Source of the DNA: Heliocidaris tuberculata
Lineage: Eukaryota; Echinodermata; Echinoidea; Camarodonta; Echinometridae
Length of the DNA: 64,000 nt
Assembly (NCBI GenBank): GCA_025618425.1
Contig: CM046848.1
Location: 32,367,802 to 32,431,801 of the forward strand
Direction of reading: 5' to 3'
Part shown: piece by piece, positions 56,345 through 64,000 of the stretch
Position numbering within the stretch: the first letter of the stretch is position 1
Layout: each line of letters starts with the position of its first letter
Program-made: the position numbers and the translations under genes
The notes under the pieces: generated by a model
The model's database searches: none
The model's input: only the letters and a program-made list of their open reading frames with translations
Told to the model about the DNA's origin: nothing

Positions 56345-57980
56345 AAAAAATAATGGATGAAAGTAGGATGAAACAGTATGGTTACCTATGGAACTCTACA
56401 CTCTTGTGCATTAGTTTTCCTTTGGTCAAAGTTTGATGAAAATACCACACAACATGAAATTACCATTGTTTCATCATCTATTATCAAGTTATGGCACTTT
56501 AGTCAATCTTTCACTGAATTACTATGGAACATAGATGTGTATGATTATGCCCTCAGGAAATTTTAAGTAAACAACAACAAAATTCACGTTGAATGCTCTG
56601 TAACATTGTCAATTGCCTTGAAATTGCCATGAAACTGCCTCGAGATTGCCAATAATTGTAACATTTTGATTTTTTTCCAAATTTATCACTGTTATGATTT
56701 TCTGAAGATGCAATAGAAATGAAGATCAAAACAAGATTTTAGTACATTGTTTCTTTGAAATTGAATCAAATCTTTACAGTGCATTGTGTGGTAGGCCTAC
56801 CCTACATAGTTTAATTGGGTTTCTTTGATATCAAATGCATTAAATTGGTTGCACGTACTACGTGTTAAAAAAAAGGGTTAACACTTTTGATCATTAAAAA
56901 CTAGGCCCGTTTCGAGTACTCGATTAACCGTGTACTCGCCCTATAGGGTCACTACACGACTACTGAAATTTCCATCGACTACCCGGTAACATAGTTGGAA
57001 CTTGTAAATAACCCCCCAAAACTTCTAATTCCGAATAAAATACAGAAATTGATCATTCAATTTGTTAGTTCTAAGATATTTTAATGTCATTTGAATCAAT
57101 AAAATTCACACGAGAGCGTTTCTTTTCGGTAGCTAAGTTCTCGAGGATCGAGCAATAAAGACAAAGTCTGGCTGTGCATGCTCCTGCTACATCGAAAGCT
57201 GCAATTTTTAGTGGTTGTGTGAGCCAGCCACGCACCCACTGGTCACCGCGATATAGATCTACACCGTACAGCTCACTGTGTAAGCGAGCTCCTATAAAAA
57301 TGAAAGGACACGTATTAGCACAGAATATTTTCAAGATAGTAATAGATAAAAACAAAAGGACACTGAAATACTTCATACTTGCTAATGTGCGCTTGTTCGT
57401 TGGCGATGGGGCATGGACAGGCATATAATACCATTGTGCATGGCAACTGTCATTTCTGCCAACCTTTTACTATTCAATGTCATTAATGATTCATGACTCT
57501 GGGTTAAAGAGCAGCTCTGGAATTTCAGCTGTAAAGCATAATGTCAATGGTTGTGCTCTGAATAACTACTGATACACATAGATTTTGAGGCCTTGATTGT
57601 TGATTAATATAGAGTGCAGTGCCCCCCCCCCCCTCCATTTTTTCAAGTACCCCAAAAATGTCCCTTGTCATTTCTGAAATTTACTGCTTTCTGATAACTG
57701 CCCCTTACAAAAGTGCCCCTTTTCCTTTCTAGAAAGTCCCATTTCCCCTTCTGGTAGGAATAAGAGTCTCAAAACATTATCAAAATTATCAGAAAGAAAG
57801 GGGCACTTTTCGGGTAAAGAAAATGGGCACGGACATGGAACACCAAGTGCTGTGATAATTGCACGTCCCCTGTTGAACAAACCCCGTTTTTCTCCTCATC
57901 AATTTTCAAGCCCTTTCCCTCTTCTGAATTCATTGAGACGGCCATGGCCGTGCGCCTCTATCTTCTAGACTAGACCCCTA
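56345..57980. other. Upstream of DUSP12, no coding gene established
   Basis: This should include the DUSP12 promoter and a 5' UTR exon, not locatable by eye. ORFs on both strands at 57,071-57,428 overlap each other and lack a recognisable domain. A C run is at 57,621-57,633. Confidence 0.4.
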
Positions 57981-58019
57981 AGTCACTTATACATGTACAA
58001 GCTTATATGAAGATAAGCT

Positions 58020-58405
58020 TGTACTGCACAATAGCTTTTACAGGTGAATAGGCTTCAATAACTTTTGTGTGTATCAGTGGGCCTTTCTCCAGTCTAGATC
58101 ACTCATAGGCCCTTGCCTATGTGGGACTGTGTCCAACATTCACTATTGCAGCAGTCAAAAACAGACAACAAATTGCTCTAAGCAAGATTTGATTTTCTTA
58201 AATTTGCTAGATTACATGTACCTAATTCAGGGACTCTTCAATCTTAATGTGCCACAAATTTGGGGATTCAGAATTGAAAGTGAAATTTTAAATAATCATT
58301 TTCCTCTCATCTATCATGTGTATGAATGATCTAGACTGGAAAACGGCCCACTGATACACACAAAAGCTATTGAAGCCTATTCACCTGTAAAAGCTAGTCT
58401 GGGGG
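58020..58405. mobile_element. Foldback element, repeat family C
   Basis: AATAGCTTTTACAGGTGAATA and TTGTGTGTATCAGTGGGCC on the left are mirrored by GGCCCACTGATACACACAA and TATTCACCTGTAAAAGCTA on the right, arms about 80 bp. Interior matches 16,440-16,670 reversed. Confidence 0.75.
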
Positions 58406-59439
58406 TTGTTTCATCAAACCGTCATAACGACAAGATCAGCGACATCTCGACGCTGTCACTCAACTTTTCCGCTGTTTCACAAAGCCGTATTTGCGAAGAT
58501 CAGCGACAACTTCCCTGACAAGTGACTTGTCGGTACTCCAAACCTGTCATATCTTTTTAGAACGCCATCACAAGCCAGCTTTTAGTTAGTCTATGGGCTG
58601 CGCGAAAAAAATGAAAAATGTAAGTTAAGAGAAAATTATTTCCTGATCTCCAAGCACATTTCTTTTTCATTCTTTTTGTCAAATAGTTATTACTAATGTT
58701 TTTATTATAATATTTTACAGATGGACAATATGCTCTTATGACTTCTTGACCCTCCAACAAGTAAATGAGATTAATATCAAAAATACCCACATCAGTCTAC
58801 CATAGAAAAAGCGTCTAAAACGGAACAGTCTGTAAAGACTGTATATACAAACCAATTTAAACGACAATTTATCATGTATTTTCCCTATATTTTTCCCCTT
58901 TCAAGCAATACTTTGATATAAATAATATTAAATGTATGTTTTATAACTGAATATTAAGCATTGGATCATAAAATATCTTAATTCCATTGTTTTCTCTAAA
59001 AGTGTACATGATTTGGGTCTTCTTTCCATAATTAGTCAATTACGGTATCGGGTATCCTCTTACTTACAAATCTAGGTTCGTACATTGCAAAAGCATCCTC
59101 AAGTTTTCTCAATTTAATAAATTCTAATATGCCATAAGTAACACATCTTTTCATGAAAACGGGATGTTTCTATCATCAGTATTAGCTTTCACTACCATTT
59201 TTGACATTTTGGAACAGTTTGGGGACAACTGAGCCTCGAAGTCTGTTTGGGTAATTGACGATAAATCCAATGGACTGTGATATACACTATGTTTTTTAGC
59301 CGATGAGTATTGATGTCATTGAGTTGTCGTTCATCATGGCCTGGTGAAACAGTTTGTCTAGTCCATGACATTTCCGTAGATTGCCGACAAAGTTATGACT
59401 GTCATGGAGTTGATTTATTTGATGAAACGACCCCCTGGA
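58399..59439. mobile_element. Nonautonomous DNA element, ~1 kb
   Basis: CTGGGGGTTGTTTCATCAAA and TTTGATGAAACGACCCCCTG are inverted ends. Subterminal matches (CGTCATAACG / AGTTATGACTG, TTGTCGTT / AACGACAA) extend inward. No ORF of note. Confidence 0.65.
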
Positions 59440-60059
59440 CAGTAGAGGCGCACGACCGATATTGGAGACTCTCTCCCATTTGGGAGATTGTCTCTGTTAT
59501 CAGAGACTTTCATAAATATTTTTGGTAGCCGATGTGGGAGACAGTCTAACATTTGGGAGATTGATTTTCTTTGTTTACATTTGCGGCAAAGGGATTACCT
59601 GGGCGCAAAATGAAAATGTGATAAGCAGATTCCTCATGAAAAATTACCCCTTTTGACCTTCTACTTCAAAGATTCACGCACCCGTCTACTTTTGTTTTCA
59701 TAACAATTTTTGTTATGACCCACACACAAAACAAATGGGCTATCTTGTGAAATAAGCCACCGGTCATCGAGTGTGTACACACACACTGCCGTGTAAAGTC
59801 AATGGAGGATGTGAACCCTCATAGGCATTTACACGCAATAAACTGCATGTACAATTTTACAAAGTGAATGCGGGGTGGCTTATTTCACAAGAATGCCAAC
59901 AAATGGGTTTCTGACCTCAGTCAGGCAAAAATTTGGCTGGGATAAACTGCCTTGTTGTTGGTGTTGTTTCTTTTATCCTTTTGTAAGCTAAGTCTCCAAA
60001 ATGAGAGACAGTCTCCCAAATGGGAGAGAGTCTCCGATGTTAGCCGTGCGCCTCTACTG
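59440..60059. mobile_element. TIR element with CTGGA duplication
   Basis: CAGTAGAGGCGCACG and CGTGCGCCTCTACTG are perfect termini, extended by GGAGACTCTCTCCCATTTGG and its complement. CTGGA flanks both sides (59,435-59,439 and 60,060-60,064). It sits in the right end of the preceding element and holds a further insert at 59,750-59,893. Confidence 0.8.
59750..59893. mobile_element. Short MITE nested in the previous element
   Basis: CTTGTGAAATAAGCCACC and GGTGGCTTATTTCACAAG are perfect inverted ends. A diverged relative with GGAATAAGTCCCC and GGACCTATTTCAC ends is at 60,133-60,302. Confidence 0.8.
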
Positions 60060-60132
60060 CTGGAGTACAAGGTTATCTTCCGATAAGCTTGAACATGTAT
60101 AAGTGGTCTAACGTTAGATCAATCATATAAGT

Positions 60133-60302
60133 AAACTGGCCTAATCGTGGAATAAGTCCCCTCTCATTCAGTGTGTACGCAAACACTTGCGTGTTATGTC
60201 TATTGAGGGGGAATGAAGTCCCAATAGCAGAATAGCATTGCACGCAATAAACCGATAGTGTGCAGAGTGAATGAGGGGGGGGGGGGGACCTATTTCACAA
60301 TA
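60133..60302. mobile_element. Relative of the 59,750-59,893 MITE
   Basis: Shares TTCAGTGTGTACGC, TTGCGTGTTATGTC, GCACGCAATAAAC and AGTGAATG in the same order. Confidence 0.65.
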
Positions 60303-60478
60303 TCGCCAGTAAACTCTACATGAAAGGAAAATAATTATTTTAAAATTTCACTTTCAACTCCGTTTTTGACTGCTGCAACAGTGAATGTTGGACACAGTCC
60401 CACATAGCGATATGCAACTTGACAAGGACTTCCTTTCGTATGAGGTAGTACTAGACCCTAGTAGTAATTAGTATTATG

Positions 60479-60690
60479 TCAAGCTATTTCTTGAAGCTGA
60501 GTAAGCCAGTTGACTTGTGCATCCTTTGGGCTTGACAGATCAGTCATCCCGTCAGGGGGTTGGAGAACAGGGCAGTTGTAGATGATATGGTCTGCCGTCT
60601 GCTCATCTGCACCACAGATGCATGCCGGTGATTGCCGAAGTCCCCAACAAGGACTGAGTGCCCCTAGGCCGTAAGACAAGTTATAAAAGT
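60479..60690 (-). pseudogene. LINE reverse-transcriptase C-terminal fragment
   Basis: On the minus strand SPACICGADEQTADHIIYNC then PVLQPPDGMTDL match the CxC...H...C knuckle after LINE RT domains. The fragment is about 70 codons; its upstream side abuts the TIR element at 60,697. Confidence 0.7.
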
Positions 60691-60696
60691 TAATTC

Positions 60697-61504
60697 CAGG
60701 GCTGCCAACTCTCACGCATTGAGCGTGAGACTCACGCAATTCACCCAATTCTGTCTCACTCTGATAAACAAATTCTCAAGCTGAACCCCCAAAATATAAA
60801 GTAACAAAAAAAAAAACTCTCCAAAATCTCTGATATTCCAAATATTCAATATGCCCAAGGCCTTTCGAGATTTTCCCGTGGGCACAAAGCAAAGCTTAAC
60901 CAATGAAAATCATTTTCGGTAGTGCGCAAAGATTGGATTGGATTGGATTACGATTATACTTCGTGTAGACTCCTCTATGTATATACGTGTGACGACTATG
61001 ATGAGTGTAACTAGATGGCCGGACTGACATGGCTTTGGCGCGGCAGCCCGCCCGGGGTCCCAGCCCGGCCGCGCTGCATACGTGGCTCAGCAGAGTTTGC
61101 CGTCGATCGTACACCAACGTAATAATAGCCAGCACATCCCTCTACGGCCGGACAGCAGGATCTTTAATTTAAGTTTAACTCTTGAAATTCGTATTAAAAA
61201 TCATACAGTAACAAATCTGGAACTTTGTAATTTTTCATGGTCAGTAAACTACATGTGGCATTAAGAACAATGTAACCTATTTATTACTTATTCAATTCAA
61301 TTTTAATAGTAAATTAATATTAATGCTGCTTTGGCTATGACTGTGTATGTGTTGAAATCATGACTAAAGTATGCACCAGATTGCACCATTTAAAATGTAA
61401 AATTGTCAAAGCTCCCTACCGTGGAAGGGGGGACACCCCCCCCCCCCCCCCCCCCTTTCCACCCCTCGGTCGCTTCGCTCCCTCGCTCAAGGTTGGCAGC
61501 CCTG
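60697..61504. mobile_element. TIR element with TAATTC duplication
   Basis: CAGGGCTGCCAAC and GTTGGCAGCCCTG are perfect ends, flanked by TAATTC at 60,691-60,696 and 61,505-61,510. Subterminal CTCACGCATTGAGCGTGAG is a hairpin. A C run at 61,437-61,455 lies near the right end. No transposase. Confidence 0.8.
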
Positions 61505-61510
61505 TAATTC

Positions 61511-62315
61511 ATTAATTTTTTTAATCTAGTCTAGACCTCTAGGCCTAATAGAATTCCGGGACCCCATCAGATCATCTTTTTTCATAATGATCAATAGACG
61601 GATTGTTCATACATTACATGGAATTCGCAGTATGTAGCCAAATCACAGAGACATTAACAGCCTTCTTCAGCTGGAGCTTCTCCGTGGCCGCGCCCGTGGC
61701 AACGTGACTGACGTACGGTGAGCACGCTTGGACTCCGCCAGCGCTTGGGCGTTACTCAGAAACGCATTCCCGTGTGAAAGCCCGAGAATTTTTTGTTCCG
61801 GCGTGCGTGCGGAGGGTACAGTGAACGTAGCAGACAAAAATTTGCATAATAATTTTTCTACGGTATCTTTGAGAAGCAAACGTCTGCTCTTTCTGCCCCT
61901 TTTGTCCAATTTCTGTCATTCTTTCTTGTGTAGACATCTTTCTGAATTTGTCCCATCGAAGGCTCTCCCAGGATCCCTGATTTTATCTATATTATCTTCA
62001 CTCACATTTTTATTTCTTCATTCCATCCTAATACTGGATTTTTAAAATTTAAACCAGAGTAATAAGAATGTCAGCCAATTTGAGTATGAGAAAATATAAG
62101 CAATTGGCTTAATAAAGAACACAAAGGTTTTGAACTTCTCATTTCTGGAACCATGTTGCTTTCTCCACTGAACTAACATGATAAGTCCCTCTACTGATTT
62201 GTATGACAGATTAAAACGTATTTTATATATTTATTAACAATTAAAATCAAAATATGTTTCAAATCTCTATCAATAATTTCAAGAATAAATTGTCATACTA
62301 TTTCCTTGAAATAAT
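61511..62315. other. No established gene
   Basis: A GC-richer patch at 61,660-61,830 has overlapping ORFs on both strands without a recognised domain. Confidence 0.4.
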
Positions 62316-62460
62316 CTGGGCAGCGTTTCACGAAACCGTAATAAGTATAAGTTCATCGCATCAACATCCCATTAAAGAGCATGTATTAAATTAACACACG
62401 TTTCAAATTGGATTTTTCGGAAAACTTGTACTTATGACAGTTTTGTGAAACGATGCCCTG
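62316..62460. mobile_element. MITE, ~145 bp
   Basis: GGGCAGCGTTTCACGAAAC and GTTTTGTGAAACGATGCCC are inverted ends; AGTATAAGTT / AACTTGTACTT extend the stem. Confidence 0.75.
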
Positions 62461-62587
62461 TTCTAGAAGTTTTACAATTTTCTATTTCTAGTGAACATGA
62501 GCTTTGCATGATATACACTTAGCAAATGTAAATTGTTATTATCCATTTTGAAATATAACAACACTTAACCCCAATGATCAATGCAAT

Positions 62588-62735
62588 TTCTTCTTCTTCT
62601 TCTTCTTACTCCTCCTCCTCCTTCTTTCTCCTCCTCCTCCTCCTCCTCCTCCTCCTCCTTCTTCTTCTTCTTCTTCTTCTTCTTCTTCTTCCTACTCCTC
62701 CTCCTTCTTTCTCCTCTTCCTTCTTCTTCTTCTTG
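62588..62735. repeat. CTT/CTC polypyrimidine microsatellite
   Basis: About 150 bp of almost pure C/T on plus. The Ser/Leu/Lys-rich ORFs read from it are artefacts. Confidence 0.95.
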
Positions 62736-63134
62736 TCCATCTGCCTCCTTCAACCCTGAAGGTTCTTCTCAATTCAATTTTATGCCACTACAAATGTATC
62801 TGTAATACATATAAGGAACAGAAAAAATAGGAAGAAAATGACACACTGTAGCTACTATACATAATAATATCAATTTATTTTTTAATTTCCCTCACTTTGC
62901 AAATAACATAATCACACACTTCTACAATGAGCACAAGCACATCATTCACATTGATTACTGTGGAAGATTTACAATTGTAATGCAGATTTTTATATTCTCT
63001 TCACCTCACCTGAACCATCTATCAAGAATATATATATAGTACACGTATTAATATGAATATGAATGACATGGTGTAAATAAGAAAGCTGGATTGAATTTAG
63101 TGCAATTAATATGCACAGGTAACTCTTTTGGCAT

Positions 63135-63187
63135 AGGACCAATCATGTACATGTAGGACCAATCATGTACATGTAGGACCAATCTTG
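63135..63187. repeat. 20-bp tandem repeat, about 2.7 copies
   Basis: AGGACCAATCATGTACATGT repeated with one change in the last unit. Confidence 0.85.
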
Positions 63188-63689
63188 TGTAGCATCAAAA
63201 GGTAGTCACCATTAAGGGTTTTTTCCTTTGACATTAATTTTTAGCCCTGTGAATTTATACAATTTATGATGCATACATGAATACAAATGACAGATTTCCA
63301 GTGACCTAATGTAAATCAAACATTTCAGGTTCCTCTCATCCTCAGACATATATTAAAAATTTCCCCCTTTATATTACATTTCTCATTTAATGATTGTTGA
63401 AGGGAAGCCTCTGATATACAAAGGTACACTTCATATTTAAATATTTTTATCAACAAGTAAATTAACAGTATACATTACATGTATGCACAAAGTGTAGCAC
63501 AAAGTGTAATCACTTATTAAACACACTCATCTGAATAATAATTAGGTAAATATTTTACATTGATATACCTTATTACATAAATACTTCAAGGGCCTTCACA
63601 ATGTTATTATTATCTCTGATCACTGGAATTCAAGCCTGCACACAAATCCCTAGGGAATACTCCTACCATAATTTGCACCATTTACAGGC

Positions 63690-63872
63690 ATGCATGTAAG
63701 GCAATAGCACATGCAGTCACAATGCCTTTCGGCAATCCTGACAGGTACCCCTTTCTCCTGGATAAGACTAGATTAATGTCTGGCCAAAGGACGTTAGTGC
63801 CATGGCTGGGACTTGAACCATGGACCATTTGACTCACAGCCCGGTGACTGATCCACTAGGCCATGTTACACT
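63690..63872 (-). repeat. tRNA-derived SINE
   Basis: On the minus strand TGGCCTAGTGGATCAGTCAC resembles an A box and GGTTCAAGTCC, 44 bp further, a B box of RNA polymerase III. The cloverleaf is not intact, and a non-tRNA body with AGAAAGGGGTACCTGTCAGG follows, so it is a SINE and not a tRNA gene. Confidence 0.7.
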
Positions 63873-64000
63873 TTATCAGGAGAAGTTATGCACACTGTAC
63901 ACATGGACTCAAGCAGTAGTTACACAAAAATGTACCATAAGTCTTTGCATACTTCATCACAATATTCATTTATTCTGAAGCATATACATGTACTTGACTA

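Noticed and set aside
57071..57428. Overlapping ORFs upstream of DUSP12, one with a hydrophobic stretch resembling a signal peptide (minus strand)
   Set aside because: No recognisable mature domain, no splice support, and plus and minus ORFs mirror each other; could overlap a DUSP12 5' UTR.
61667..62045. Possible first exon of a gene in a GC-richer patch (ORFs on both strands)
   Set aside because: An ATG at 61,937 on minus with a GTAGAA donor-like site is possible, but there is no protein similarity or downstream exon in the window.
62565..62805. Leu/Ser/Phe-rich and Lys/Glu-rich ORFs
   Set aside because: Translations of the CTT/CTC microsatellite.
63690..63872. tRNA gene on the minus strand
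   Set aside because: A and B box-like sequences are present but acceptor and anticodon stems do not close; fits a tRNA-derived SINE.

Overview
This window looks like nuclear DNA of an animal, most likely a marine invertebrate and plausibly an echinoderm such as a sea urchin. It is AT-rich, has GT-AG introns of 0.4-4 kb and short exons, and is packed with foldback elements, MITEs, microsatellites, LTR retrotransposons and degenerate LINEs. The species assignment is inference. Two conserved host genes can be rebuilt exon by exon. One is a FAM69/DIPK1-type divergent protein kinase on the + strand (21,670-28,984; four coding exons, 404 aa). The other is a DUSP12/YVH1-type dual-specificity phosphatase on the - strand (56,314-44,157; seven coding exons, 311 aa). 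They converge on a 15 kb repeat-filled interval.

Region by region: 1-7.4 kb holds a broken Ty3 integrase, a LINE tail, inverted-repeat elements and a large inverted array of ~160-190 bp repeats. 7.39-15.42 kb is a long palindromic foldback split by a young Ty3/gypsy LTR retrotransposon (7,744-15,177; 254-bp LTRs with two differences). 15.4-20.4 kb is nested repeats, including a second LTR element whose interior was mostly deleted (16,953-19,284). 21.6-29.8 kb is DIPK1 with transposons in its introns and just after its stop. 29.8-44 kb is intergenic: foldbacks, minisatellites, a LINE and AT repeats. 44.1-56.3 kb is DUSP12. 56.3-64 kb is nested MITEs, a LINE fragment and a tRNA-derived SINE.

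The most interesting object is the 7.4 kb gypsy element. Its Gag starts with a helix-hairpin-helix domain. Its gag-pol junction carries a textbook -1 slippery heptamer (CCCAAAC) two codons before the gag stop. Its pol has protease, RT and RNase H but stops before any integrase, although the LTRs are nearly identical. It has a 2.1 kb leader with duplicated structured segments. A 42-codon ORF inside the LTR runs to a consensus splice donor and would join in frame to a second small leader ORF. That spliced accessory ORF is inference.

The two host genes are not known to act together: DIPK1 proteins are membrane-anchored ER kinases-like proteins with an EF-hand, and DUSP12 is a soluble phosphatase with a C-terminal zinc-binding domain.
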